From Rhea pennata (lineage: Eukaryota; Chordata; Aves; Rheiformes; Rheidae), in the NCBI RefSeq assembly GCF_028389875.1, contig NC_084666.1, forward strand, positions 66,658,422-66,722,421: 64,000 nt of DNA. Direction: 5' to 3'. A model generated the notes under the pieces. It did no database searches and had not been told where the DNA came from. It was given only the letters and a program-made list of their open reading frames with translations. Below, one piece after another: positions 48,171-61,890 of the stretch (the first letter of the stretch is position 1; each line of letters starts with the position of its first letter). Position numbers and translations under genes: made by a program.

Positions 48171-50689
48171 TGGTAATTGCACCATAATTAACCCAGTATT
48201 TACCCATGACAAGCAAATACAATGATAAAAAATGGGAGGAACGTGAAGACAAAATGGCATCAGAGCTCTTAACTCTTAATCCCCAGCAGCATTTGAGTTA
48301 AACTGGAACTTTGAATTCTTAAAGTTGCCCACTAGTATGCGTGTTTTTGCATCTGATCTTTTGGTTAAGCATTCCAAATGCTACGTATTCAAAATTAGTA
48401 AACAGTACTAGCTTAATGAGTTAACTAGTGCACGTTCACACTGGATTTGCAGACCTTATTTTCCAAACAGTGAGGGGAATGTGGAAAAACAGTAATACTT
48501 GTTGAGAATGGTGAAAGCGTAATTGCAGAGCATTGCACTGTGTGACTAATACTATGGTTATTTTTGGAAAGAGTTGAGGGTCAAAGAGCCTATCAAGAAA
48601 GGAAATGTGAGGACAGCAGATAAGTATTGTTGTTCTGTGGAATATGACACAAGAAAAATAAGAAAATAGCATTAAAGAAGTCTTACAGAAACCTTTTTCT
48701 CTCCACATAATCCTTCTCTGTTTTTTCCCTTAATAGGCGTATATTCATGCATCCTTTTCTAAGACTCTTGTAGTACGAACCTGGTTGCTGATAAGAAGCG
48801 GGGTTTTGGTTATGACTCCTATTCTATCTTTCCTCACAAATCCAGTTAACTTTACTGAGATTCTGACACTTGAACGAAGATTTGGGCCATTAATTGCAGC
48901 TGCATAGAATGGCAGGGAGGCGCAGAATCCAGTGATGCATAATGTGACAAGATTTAATTTAAATGTGAATTTAGTGAAGAGTAGGAGCTCAGCAGCTGGA
49001 GTAGAAAGAGCTCAGTACAGTTCAGCACTAAAAGCAGCACAGAGAAACAGGTCTTTAAGTGTAAAGCAGTTGTAGAGTGATTGTTGGCTTTTAAAGGATG
49101 AATTAACTTTGCTCCAAAGGTGGGGGGGGTTCTGCAGATACTCCCACTTCTGTGATCAGAGCGCTATGATGGTGGGTTTACTGCCCCTCAGAAGTGCGTA
49201 AGGATGGTGATGGCAGTGTTAAAGGAAAAGCCAACCTCTCTAGGAGTTTCTGGAAGCCAACGGCACAGACTCATTGATTCCAGAACTGCTAGTATGGCAA
49301 TGTGACCTTGGCAAGTAGCTTCTCCTTCTTTGCAAAGGAAGGTGTTCATTTGTAAATATCTCAGATTAAAACAAAAAAGTATGACAGAAAAAATAACCTT
49401 GGAAGCAACCCAGTGTAATTCAGATGAAGATGAGGCCAGTATAGATCTTTGTGCCCCTCTAGTGGCTAATCTGCTTGATCTGCTACAGAGGTTGTGAGAG
49501 CCTTCTGCCTACCTGGTTTCTGGGTGACCACCCAGAGCTGCCACACCTAAATCCCCAATATGGCTCTTCATCATTTACTCTGATAGCTTGAGTTCAGTGC
49601 ATGAATCCCATTCTCTTCTGCACAGCGTAAACTCATTATCTGTCCATAAATGATGGCCCCAGGTTTCTGTCAGGCATCTGTATCTGAGGGTGATGTGACA
49701 CCAACATCCAGGAGATTTGGAAGGCAAATCTGTTTGATGTAAATCTGCAGAAGAGGCAGCATTTGCTCCTGCATTCTCTGTTGCCCGCCCTACACCCCTA
49801 GCCTAGTTAGCGTTTTGATCCCTGAGAAAACAGATGTTTTGTCATGCAAATTAAAGAAAGTTTGGATACTTACTATTAGTGCAATGTAGCTTGCCGAGTA
49901 GCAACACACAGTGCAAGGTCTGATTTGGGTAGATATAGCTGTTAAAAAGCACTGGTTTGTTTATTAAATTCTGTGATAGAACTAGCAGGTAGTTCTGATT
50001 TATGCGTGACATAACTGGTGTAGTTTCTTCCCTGAGGGATATCTGGATCTAAAAATAAATATGGCACAGTTTGTGTTTTTGGCAAGATGGCACAAATACT
50101 TTTCAAATTACTCTCTTCACTAGAAAACAATTGTACTCAGTCCTCTGACAACTCCAGCACCTGCTGTCTTCTGAAGTTTATGTACAGTGTGAATCATCAG
50201 CATGCCTTGAAGTGACATAGGTCCATTTTAGGTTCTAGCGACTTGGAATACACGAAAATCTTGCCTTTTATGGGACCTTCTGAAAAGTTCTGTTGTTGTT
50301 GTAGGATTTGAGTGTTTATTCTCTTTCCCATCCTGTGTCCTTCCTATAGGAAAGAAATACAGCCTCCATATCTGAGCAGTGGAGTGAGTGCTGTTGTGGT
50401 TCTGTTTTCTGTTCACTCAAGGGCCTTGGACACCTTATGCAGTTCTACCCATCTTAATGTTTCAGTTTATCATTTCACTGTGTAGAAGTCAAGCACCGAG
50501 CAATCTTTGCCACCCTGTGGTCCCCTGTGTAAAAGGAATGAATAAAGTGTGATCATATCCATAATGTTCTATTTTCACAGAGCTTTGGAAAGGATGTTTC
50601 TATACAAAGACCCATTTAAGCTTTACTCATGAAAAATCAGGGCAAAAGGTAGGCTTTCCTGCTACTTTAAAAGAAGTTTTATATATTAT
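48171..50689. other. intergenic DNA, no gene seen
   Basis: AT-rich. A short MIR-like piece (ATGTGACCTTGGCAAGTAGC near 49300) is visible; otherwise nothing is recognised. Confidence 0.6.
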
Positions 50690-50895
50690 TCTCCAAATTG
50701 CCAGTGGCTTTATAGCCATAATTGGGTCTGTGGCTCTCTCTGCCTCATTTTCTCCATCTTTACAAGTTATTTACACCATGTAGACATAATCATTATTATA
50801 AATATACGTACATCAGAGTGTTAGAAAGTTAATACTTCTAAATGCCCTCAGGTGTGAACAGTGCTATACAATAGGCACTAAATGTAACTATAGTA
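50690..50895 (+). repeat. MIR-like SINE remnant, sense
   Basis: CTGCCTCATTTTCTCCATCT, then ATCATTATTATAAAT, then AGTGCTATACAATAGGCACT and AAATGT follows the order of the 3' half of MIR (TGCCTCAGTTTCCTCATCTG, GATAATAATA, ACAGTGCCTGGCACATAGTA, AATAAATG). One of the more complete of the old SINEs here. Confidence 0.65.
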
Positions 50896-53800
50896 GCGGT
50901 TACTTGACTCGGCTGGCTCATTTAACAGCATAAGGGACACTAAGAAATACACTGGTACTATGAGTTCCTTAGGAAAGGGTCTAGAAGCCAAGTCAGGGTG
51001 TGGTATGGTTTCCCAGGCTGTAGCAAGGAAGGCTGCATAATCTTGGGGGGTTTGTGTGCCTGTTCATGTCTGTGTGCATAAACTGTAAAATTTGGTTTTT
51101 CTGTGAATGAAGAGCACATTTGGAAGGGCACAGGGTGTCGAGATACTGAAGTTAACAACTCTGGACTCAGAAGCAATATAGCAACCATAGTGAAGCTCTG
51201 TGCTGGTGGTAAATGTCACAGCAGAGATGCCAGGCTAGTTACACATGATGGTCTAACACAGTCCTTCCTTTGGGATCTGTGCTAGTACTGCTGTACCACA
51301 ACCTGCTGATGTGTATGTACGTGTAAGGCTCTGGGGGTCTCTCATCCTGTGCTGTATTGCACAGAGAGGGTCCCTTCTGGGAATCCTTGCCTATCTGTCT
51401 TTAGCTACGCGCGCTGGTCACATGCGCAGAGCTCTGTCTCCTCCAAATTCCCAAATACCTTCAGCCGTCAATGACCGTGACCTATCTAGGCCCTGATTAG
51501 ACTTCTACTACCCTTGATCTTCTTGTGTGCATGTTATTTCAATATGCTTGACTTAAACCCTGGGAGCCCCAATCCTGCTCTTCCTGCCATGAATTACTGC
51601 TGCTAAAATTCAGGCACAACAGATGACTCTTCTGTCCCATATACTGTTAGATGCCAGTCTTCTCGTTCAGGTCCATCTAAGCAGATCCCTTTCGTTACCA
51701 TCTAGCATGTGAACCTCCAAGGTGTGTACAGAGAGTCCCATGCAGGCAATGTCTCAGAGCTCTGCTGTAATTCAGTATTAGCTGATTGAATGAGTGTTGT
51801 TACAACATGAGTCATTGCAAACACATTTCTTTAAAAAACATTTCTAAATTGAATGTAAGTAACAGGTCACAGCTGAAAGACACAAAATTGTAGAAATTGT
51901 TTTAGAAATCAGCAGTAATCAGAATTTCTCTGGGCAATCCCATAGGGGTAACAGACCAGTTTAAAGTTTGAGTTAAACAGGTCTAATCTTTGTCCAGCAG
52001 AAACAAAAATGAGCCTCACTTTGCCTCACTGTTCTTCAGGGGTCGCCAAGCTTTTGGGCAGAGGTCAGTTCTACCCTGTAAGAAAACAGTGCCAACTGTT
52101 GCTTTGTACCATATGGAAAGTTTTAAAGCAACCAAGCCAAGAAACCTAATTTAGGAACAGCTATCCTTTTGCTGTGCTATCAGCTGATTAAGGTTACTGA
52201 ACCTCACTGGGCCCTGCTTGCTGAAACTATGGAAATGTTTCATCTGTTCCTCTTGTCACTGAAGAGTTATGGCTGGAGCAAGCAAAACATGCAAAGGGCC
52301 CAAGTGCAGCCTGGTCACATCAAGGTGGGAGGGCAAGACCGGTTCATAATCCTTACCTAAATCCAGAACCAAGAATGTCAGCTGTGCTAATTGCCCAGCT
52401 GCTGAAGGTGTAAAGGGAACTGCAGGGCAAACAAGAAGAGCTGAGTAGAGGCATTTCTCTTTGTTGCTGCCTAAGGCTCCTGAAGGGATTCTGAGAGTCT
52501 CCAGTCAAGAGAAAACATCTATACAAACATTTCCTCCCATACAGACTGTGACTTTGCAGCCACAATATGTTCTATAGCCACAGATTCCCATTTTCATGCC
52601 TGGGAATTGTCCTGTTCAGTTCTTAAAGAGTCTGTGTTGGGGGCATTCTAAGAGCCAGGTGTCCAAACTACACTTTGCTAATGCAGGAGATAATGCCAGT
52701 GTTCACACTGGAACAGATGCAGATGGATGTTTCTGGATTAAATTCTTGATCACAGAAATGTACAGGAAATTTCAGAATGAGAGAAGGTTGCAGTAGGAAG
52801 AACTGCGTCAGATTGACTAAAGCCAAATTAAAAATGACAAGTCCCCAGAACTGCCTGTTTTGTGCCTACAGTCTAGTGGGATGTGTACCAGGTTTATTCC
52901 GATCTCTTCCTTTCCATTGCAGCCTCTGCTTCAGCCCTCAGAGCTTTTGCTGGGACTCTTTTTTTTGAGCTTTAGACTCCTATTTTACAGCATCTAGAGG
53001 GACCAGAGGCCTCTCCTGACTAGAGCCTTTGGCATGGACCATAGTATGAGCAGGGAGCCATAGCTGTAACCGAGCACCCGTTCTGCTATAAAGGGCTAAG
53101 GCGCCCAGCTTCAGAGGTGTGCTGACTCTTGCCACTTGCTCATGAGATGCTACACAGGTTTGGTGTGCTGCCGTTCACATTAATAAACTATAGTGCACGT
53201 CAGCAAAAGGGAACAGAACATCCTGAGCGTTGTTTAGTAAAGTATCAGATCTGCATTTCAGGCATCACAAAACTCGGAGCTATTTGGATCCAGGATTTTT
53301 GTTTAGTTCCTTTAGTCTGGCTATAGAATTCTTCTCAAATTCCAGTCCTGTCCTTCGTCCTGGGAGATGTTTCAAATTAAATCCTGGAAGTATGCAATCA
53401 GGTATCTTGGTCTAGACTTCCTCCAAGTATATAAAGTGAATTTTATCAAGATGTTGATAAAGTTAATTTCTTCTGGCTACTGCTCTGTGAATGTGTAATG
53501 AAAGTCAGAATTTTCTGCCTGATTGTTATTAGTGCTACTTGTTGGATGTAATGAAAGATAAGTGAAAGCACAAGTTCTGTTCTGCTCCAATACTAAAATG
53601 AGAGCAGTGAAGATATTGTATTGAACATTTCCTCCTGTCTGACAGCTCTAAGAAAGCACTCCCAATAGAGAGCTCACTTTCCATATATAAATGTCATATG
53701 AATTTTGCACTTACAGATTTTGTTACCCAATTTCGACATCCTTCCTGATGGCTCTGCCACATGTCTAGCTTGAGCTCTTCATCCTTCAGGAGCAGTGATA

Positions 53801-56800
53801 ATGATGTTTCCATGCTTTGCACCCAGTCCCTATGACAAAGCCTTGATCGTGGAGAACACCTAATGGCTCGTCAGCCTGCAAGGCACGTGTTTTTGTGCAA
53901 ACATATTGCCTGTATTTGTCCTGGGGATTACTGTACACTGCAGTAGCTTACCATTTACACAGTTCAGCTTGGAAATTAGGCAAGCCTCTTCAGCACCTCT
54001 AGGCAGTAGATAGGATGGGGAAAGGTAAATCCAACTTTAGAGGCAAAACTGATGACTATGGTTTAAACTGACACAGCTGAAACTTGCTTAGGGAGTATTT
54101 TGCGGTCAAATTCTCACCAAAAGGTGCCTTTTTTTTTTCAAGGGATTCTTTGTACTTTGTGTTTAATGGCTACTGCAACAAAAACTTACACACAGCTGTA
54201 TTGTAACTTTTCAATGACTGCACTAGAATCAGTATAGGATTTTGTTTTGTAGGGTTTTTTCATCTGCGTTTTTATTAAAAAAAAAGCATAATTATATAGC
54301 AGAATTTGAGAGTGAGCAATAGAGGCTTAAAGTGAGTACATCTGTCTACACTGATTTCAAAAATCTCATTAATTTTGGATGTTTGGGATTGGCAATATGA
54401 TTAATTTATAATCTAAAGCCAACATTTTAACATGCACCTTACCTGAGATGTTCCTATGAGTTACTGACGTTATTCTAACTTTTGTCTGGCTTTTACCCTG
54501 TTTTCATGCTTTCAGCTAGTACTGATCAAAGACAGAAGCAGCCCACAAATAGTCTGACCAGAAGAGCAGTTAGCCTTAGGACTGACTGATACCCTAGAAA
54601 ACATCAGCAGTTCTGGGCTTGTATATTTTTGAGTTTCTGTGTTACAGTTATTTCTAATGCTCTGATTTTTTTTAACAGAAGCAACTGTTAAAGTACAAGA
54701 CTGTTCTGAAAACATCTGCTGATACTTATACAGATGTCTATAAATAGCCAGTGCAGCTATTGTATCCTCATGCTGTCAGCGTTAATGTGACAAAAAATTT
54801 GTTTGTGGAGATACCAGGTTCCTAGGGGCAATGAATTTTGGATGTCTTCACCTACCTATCTTTTACTGAGATATATCATAGGACTGTCCAGCTGATGAAG
54901 GATAATGATGACTATTGTTATAGTATAGTGAAAAAAAATAAAATTAGACTGAGTAGAGCTGTTAAAATGTTGCTTGATCAATAAAAATTCGGTTTTGCTT
55001 AGAAACTGAAATTCATTTTTGTGTTTGGAAATACAGATAATGTCCAGTTAGGAAGATTTTTCTTTCTTGTGCACAGTGAAAATGTTGGAGAAGCATTGCA
55101 GATTAATCATCAGATAGAGTGAGCATTTGATTCAGCTCACGTGCTAATTTAAATCTGGAGTTATCCCATGAAGTCAAGCCACTCCTCTGGTCCAGATGGG
55201 AGAAGATTCACCTTCTGTTCAGGTCAGGAGCAGCTGATCAATTTTCAGGACTCAGATACAACCTTGGAACCTAGTTTTATTTCTGTAGGTTTCCAAATCA
55301 AAGATCAGACTGACTTTTGTTGTTGTTGTTGTTAAAAGGAAATTGCCTTCTCCGTTTCATTCAGAAAGTTAATTCTTCAGACTTTTGCATATATCAATAA
55401 GTCACATACTATTTTAAATGTTAATTTTTATTAACAAGTCTGCTATTCCATTCTGCATTGCTGACAAGCCATTACAGTAGTAAACTATTGACAGAACATT
55501 TTGTATTAAGGAAGATTAGACAATCAGTATTCTGGTGGGTCAGCTGATCTGAACCATATTCTGTCAGAGATTATTAATATTCATATTCATGGAAACCCTC
55601 TGCGCAGGAACAGCAGTGAACTGCAGTACAATTGAATAACACTTTAAAAGGCACCATCAGGAGTGTGAATAGCTTGACTGACTTTTTTCATTACTAATAT
55701 ATTCTTTTTCTTCCTCTAAAGCAGAGTAACAGTATTCAATGTAATATATATATCCTTTCTTTTGATAAGCAGCCAAGAAAAACCTGTTTCTTGAATTTTC
55801 AGTGCTTTCTTTTTTGGAGCCCTCTTTTCCATAGGTGCATTTTTAACATATTTTGCCAAATTTTGTTCACTGCTTTTAGCATTTATAATATCCAAAAATG
55901 AAACCTGTGCAGAGTGTGGTAAAAGTTGGCTGGTGATAGAAAAATGTATCTTCGTCTCTTTTGCAACAACATACTGTGACAGTACTGGATTTTCAGTTAT
56001 CCAGTCCTTTCCCAAGTAACATAGCTTGGGAGCAAAACTCACTTGTCAAAAGGGAGAATGTGGAAAGTTTCTTGCACGCTTGTATTCAGAGACACTCTGT
56101 GCAAGTCCAGTGTGACTTGTCTTCAGAGGGCATTAGTGCATGCGGGAGTGGAGAAAGCTTTTGTACATGTATCCATGTCTCGCCCGTTTGGATTCTGTGC
56201 CAGCTTCAAAGCCATCTGCTCTGGGGTGGAAAAGCCTGCCTTAACAGACTAAGGCAGCTGCTCTGGAAGTTTTTGCGTGCTGATCTTTCAGTTACTTCTC
56301 CTGTAACCTTGAATGACCATCTTTTCTAGGTAAAGAGAGAGAACATGAATCTCTGGTTTAGAAACTGATAAATCCTAGGTTTCTCCTAAACATACAGGAC
56401 TACTTATATTAGTCTTGATAAATGACTGACTAAATCATGTAACCTGAGAACCTGCCCATCTACGTTAGAGCCTGGAATTGGTTGCGTGTCTGTTCTCTTC
56501 AAACCCATATTGTGTTATGGGCTATACTGTCTCTGTCACTGCACAGCTCTTCTCAGGTTGCCATCGTATCACTGTAACTCCTTTTTGCTATATTTGATCA
56601 CTAAAGACAACTGTGCTGCCCAAACAGGATATATGTTAACTAGAGCTTTATTGTCAAGTGCCGCTTGACTTTAGCCCAGATCATCTTTAAGTGCCAGCCC
56701 TTTTCAACATGTTCACGGTAGGATGTATGGAGATTTCAGCTGAGAGTAGTGATTTGTTCAAAAGCATCAACGTGTGCTTCCACGTACGCGGTAGCCAGCG

Positions 56801-58324
56801 ATAGAAAATTGTTATTCTGTGTTTTATGCTTGCTTATTTGTAAAGTATGTATATATGAAGTTTACATTATAGACCTAGCTGTATTGCAAGTTCATCTGGC
56901 TTAGGTTCCACTGACTGCTGGTGTCGCAGGATAGGGCTTTCATGGACTAACCTTTTTCCAGCATGGAGATGAGTATGCAATAGTTGAACACATTTGAGGT
57001 CATTGCCATGCATAAGCAGTTGAAAGAGGGCTCAAGAGTTCGTTCAAGCTAAACATATCATTCCACTGTAGTTCGAGGTATCGGACACTGACTACGTATA
57101 TGACTGCTTTTGTTGCACACAAACCCACGCTATCATTTTCGTCAAGTTTACCACCATTGACAGGAACATCCCAAAGTATAAACTAGTTTACGTTTGTTAA
57201 GTGCTTAGACTTAGTGAGACCGCTGATCCCCATTCAGATGAAGTTATCCGTCTTGCAGATCTTTATTCTTTTCTGATAGTAGTGGGTTTCCAGTGTTGCC
57301 ACAATACATCCCACGTGGGCCTCTGTGAAATCCTAATAAAAGTCTCAGGATAGTAGTCACTCTGGAAACTCCATTCTGTTTTTCTTGTAAATGGGAAGTA
57401 AGGTGGTTATTCTGTGGTCAGATAGGGAAATTTTTATTACGTGCTTTAAAACATCGAAGTGACTGGTCTGAAGTAAGAACCTGATGATCATAGGCTTCCC
57501 TACCTAGTGAAAACGTTTGAATGTTTAGGAAATAGTCTTATTCCAGATGCATTTTGTTCCGTTTATGCCAGGTCCCAGTAGGAGTCCGGAAACAGAGGAA
57601 TGAAAATATGGGAAGTCATTTTAAAGGAAGCTCAAATAAGCTTTCAGTTTTCCATGCTTCTGAAACATAGAGCAGTATATGAGGAACAGCTTTTGAGGGA
57701 GAATTAAGGCTTTTTTTTTTTTTTTCCCCTGCATCGCCCTCACATCACAAAGACTATAGTGAAGAGACAAACAAGCACTTTCTGACAAACAGGGTGCTCT
57801 TGGGTTGGCTCTTGGGAGTCCTCGCCGTCGGGAAGTGCCTGCAGTGTAGAGCTGAGATAAGCAAGCTTGCCCAGCCATACCTAGAGGCAAGATATCCCAG
57901 CCCAGCTAAACCTCTGCGCTTTTGCAGATGACCCGTTAGTATCCCAAGTAGCCAGTTTAAAGTCAGCACAAGTATCTGTGCTACGTGCTACCTGGCAGCC
58001 ACCAGCTAATGTAGTTGTTGCTAGCGTCGCTGGGCGGCAAATATTTTTGTCTAACTGTACTAACAGTATAGGAAAATAAACAACTATTAGAGCGTGGCCA
58101 AAAAATTTCCAGCTGGTCATTTATTTACTGAACGCTTCAGGCCTATTTATTAGTTTGGATCAAATTCAGCAAGTAGTTTAAGCTGAAAAAGAGGAGGAGA
58201 AAAGTTATTTAGTGTTTATATTTTCCAAAATAGAGGGGTCTTTTTTATTTTTTGTAAATCAAGATTCACAACAGAACATGGACACAAATCAAAAATAGGA
58301 GGGGAAAGTCTTTCTCTGATTTCC
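50896..58324. other. intergenic DNA, no gene seen
   Basis: Mostly AT-rich unique-looking DNA, with a (TTG)n run at about 55318-55333 and T15 at 57711-57725. Open frames here show no recognisable protein. Confidence 0.6.
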
Positions 58325-58450
58325 CGCAGCCTAGTGACTTACCCAAAACAAAAGCCCACACGTCCTCAAGTCCTTCCTGCTGGATTTTAAACAGAGATTT
58401 CAACCTGGGTGTCCTTCCTCCCAAGGAGTGCCCTTGCCATCAGTCCGTTC
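58325..58450 (-). repeat. MIR-like SINE remnant, antisense
   Basis: TAGTGACTTACCCAAAACAA, then GATTTCAACCTGGGTGTCCT, then TCCCAAGGAGTGCCCTTGCC parallels the reverse complement of MIR (GTGACTTGCCCAAGGTCAC, GATTTGAACCCAGGTCTTCC, AGTCCAGTGCTCTTACC), including its B-box region. Confidence 0.6.
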
Positions 58451-61400
58451 TGGATTAGGTTGCTTTCCATATCCCTGGCTAAAGTCATTCTGGTTTTTAT
58501 AAATATCTATAGGGACAAAGGGCAAGCGTGGGAGTGACTAAAGCCAGCTGGTTAGATTACTGTCCTCAGAGATGGAAAACCTTTAGTCAGATACCTGCTT
58601 CAGACTGGGCAGAGGCAGCCTGGATCCTTCACATCCTGGTGTTAACTTCCCCATGTCAGTGGTCACTTGTGACTTTACCCTCAAATAAATCTCCTTTCCT
58701 GTTATGTAAATGCAGTTTAAAAGTTTGCCAATGAAGAGCAAAACATTCCACTTAAGAGCAAGCAGGTCTTTTTGTTTAACACAGCAAGGAAATTCCTTTA
58801 TTTTATAATTTCAGCTGAAAGAAACAGGGTTTGATCTTTTTTTTTTTTTTTGAACTAACCTACAGTGATTTTTCTCCCTTGACTTTCTCAGCTAAAAATT
58901 CTGAAACATAGCTCTACTAAGGTTAGCACTGCAGCATTCAGAAACTGCAGCTGGGATTTGGGTGCAGGTGTGCTTACAGTCATGGGGTTTGATTCAGGAC
59001 TCTCTTCAGCTTTGACAGAAACACATTTTTTATCTTTACGGAGGCAGAAAACAGATGCATTCAGTGCATGTGTGCCTTGTGTGGTACACGCCAACTTGCC
59101 GTGATGATTCAGTAGTTATGATCACCATGTATGGAAAAACACCTCCCTGAAGAGAGGAGCCTTACTTGAAACCAGCTTGTTCTCCTCACCCTGAGTTAGC
59201 TTAGCAGCAAAACCGTGGTGGGAGCCAACTGAGGGGTAAGAGGTTATCTTGGAAGAGCACCAGCATTTCATTGCATTTCATTTCAGTACACACACCACCT
59301 GGCTCCGAAGCCAAGATCCCCCCTCCGCCTGGGGGAAGGGAGGTGAGCGCGGAGAGGGGGAGGACTTGGAAACTCCTGCCTGTGCTGAAATGTTAGAGAT
59401 TAGAGGGCAGGGTACACCTGTTGTAGCTGGAAAGTACCATCCTGCCTGTGCCACAGCTGCTGACAGTTGGCAAGCACAGGACATGACCGGCCCTCGCTAG
59501 ATTCCTCGACTGTGGGCTGCTGGTGCAAGTGGAGGGGTAGGAAGCCTCCTGGCCACTACAGAGGCCTTCGAGCAGAAGCAGTTTGTTTGCAGGAAGAGCG
59601 TTGCCCCCACAGGGTGTTTTTGCCCTCGGAGTTCAGTGGCTGGCGCTCACTGGCAGCAAACACGCTGCGGAGTCCAGGTGTGTACAGCGGGCCCTCCGTC
59701 ACTCCAAGGCTGCAGAAAGAGGGGCCTCTGGCCCCAGTGGGTTTCTGCATTAATCCTCTTTGCTGAGAAGCTGTATGCAGACTCGGTTTGGACAGAGAGG
59801 AGATGAATATCAGCTTTTCAAAGTGATTTCCAGCAAAGCTAGGTGTGTGCCCAAACAGGCCACAGGCTACAGTGCCATTCCCCATGTCATTAATGCCACG
59901 GGTTATTTTTCAGTTGAGAGTCTTTTTGAAGATTCACTTGAAAACAAGCATAGCAGATACTGCAGAGAGGAGGATTCACAGGGTAGCGCAGGAGGAAGAT
60001 TGGGTCATATCTGCTTGGCTTAGTGATCTGAAGCTCAAGGATTTCAGAGAGCTCATCGCTTCCCAGGCAGCACTCAACACCTCGCAGAATCAGGCCTGTG
60101 TGTTCACTGCAAAGAGCCCTTCTAAACCTCTTGAGCACTCATAAGTGTTAAAATTCTGTGTGCATTTTAGAAACACTGGGGGTAGAAAAATAGTAGACCT
60201 AATTAGAGAATTCCTAACTTCTTGGAGAAAAGAAAATGGACAATTTTAATGTTTAAAATATTCACATCTTTCATAAATCAATAATGAGGACAAAAAGTGG
60301 CTATACAAGCTATACAAGAGCTACACAAGCAAAATCTAATGTATTGATATCATATTTTGAGGCTGAAGCTTGAAATTGTAATTTAATGAAAATTGCATTG
60401 TTTTTCAGCAGAAAAAGAATTGCTCTGTTGATGAAGGATTTGTTCAGGGGCTTTCAGTGTTCAGAGACTGAATTAACTCATTGCACAAGAAATTAGGACA
60501 AATTAAAAAAAAAAAACACACCTGTTATTAGCGCTGCTTTCTAAAGAAACAGTATTAAGATATTAAATAATTGCTTGTGTTGTGAGTGAAAAGTACTTTT
60601 GCTCTGGTTACATACACAAGTGCCTATTCTTAGCGTGCCTGAATTAGGCTCCACAGGTTATGTGTGTGTGTGTTAATGTTAAGAGCATATACTTGACTAT
60701 GAACTCTTCGGGGGCAGATTATGCCTTCCTGTACTACAGTGGAGAAATGCAGTTTTTCCAAGTTAAAATTGTGTCAAGGTTTGTGTAACAACTTCACTCT
60801 TTCTATTTCTGAGACTAGCTGTTAAGAATTGATGTTTTACATATTTTTGCAATGTGTAGACATTAAAAATGCACATACATGTAATATCTTTTGGTTATAT
60901 ATACTGCAGAAAAATATTTCAAAGATTTTTGTACATAAGATTACAGAATAATGCCTTGTATAGTAAATAACCTTTACTTGCTTCAATTTTCTATTGAATA
61001 TAGAGAGAGTATTTTTATAAGTAAGGATTCCTCATCTTGGTAAGATTTGGCAAGATCACTCACAAAGTTTGAAGAAAAAAATGTAGTCCAATTTAAATAA
61101 ATCCCTTGGTCTAATATTACTCAGCTTCAGCCAAGGTATCATTTTCCAGCCTCATAAAACTGTCATGTCATTAGCATCTTGGGATGTTCTCCTTGTAAAC
61201 CTGACCTTTACAATGGATTTTACACCTGAATTCAAGAAAACTCATTCTTGTTTTTCTCCATAGTTCTTTTAATTTGGGAAAAGATTTTTGCCTCTTGCGC
61301 TAACTACAGTAGTTTGCCAGATAAGAGCTGCTTTGATCTCTAACCACTTACTGTGTAACCAGCTTCTCCCATTTAATTGTTCAATCTGTAAGCTAAATGA

Positions 61401-61498
61401 GCTAGTGGAGAAACACATCCGTATACAAAGTGTGTACGTGACCTCAGTTCTGGGCAGGCAGATTGCGTACGGTTCATAATGGTGTTTATTGAACCGCT
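58451..61498. other. intergenic DNA, no gene seen
   Basis: Includes a moderately GC-rich zone at about 59280-59770 with scattered CpG and short open frames on both strands (up to 109 codons), none recognisable. T-rich and A-rich runs elsewhere. Confidence 0.55.
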
Positions 61499-61890
61499 CT
61501 ATATATAGAAACTTCAGTCCCAAAGGGGGCTCGCTTTGAGAGCTGTTTGATCCTCCTTTTGATTGCCATGCGATGGAAGGCACTTTAGCTGCCTTTTGCT
61601 CTAAGCTGAGGGAGAGAAGTGCCCACTGGTCGGGTACCACACGGACTTTGGGTCCTGTGACCAAACACGGGCCGCGCGGCAGGAAGGTGTGCGTAACAAA
61701 CGGGGTTTGCTTTTCGTGGGGTCCTCCAAGTGTCCTTAGCGAGCTTTGCAAACTGTCCCAGTCCAAAGCTGGCTACTCGCCACGCCGTGGCAGTTCCATG
61801 ATCAGGGACATGACACGAGAGTGCTGATCTACGGCCTCGGTGCCTACGCGCACGTTTGTGCTTTCTGGCTTTAGAAGCCGTTACGGGTAA
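61499..61890. promoter_or_regulatory. isolated CpG-dense patch with adjacent TATA palindrome
   Basis: From about 61621 to 61890 I count roughly 20 CpG in about 270 bases at moderate GC, so CpG is not depleted, unlike the flanks. CTATATATAG lies just before it at 61499-61508. A 165-codon minus-strand frame (61766-61269) overlaps but is not recognised. It could be a promoter or an unmethylated regulatory element of an unannotated transcript. Inferred from composition only. Confidence 0.4.

Noticed and set aside
61269-61766. 165-codon minus-strand frame, the longest in the intergenic part
   Set aside because: Not recognised as any protein family; partly explained by the CpG-dense patch. Kept only as part of that finding.
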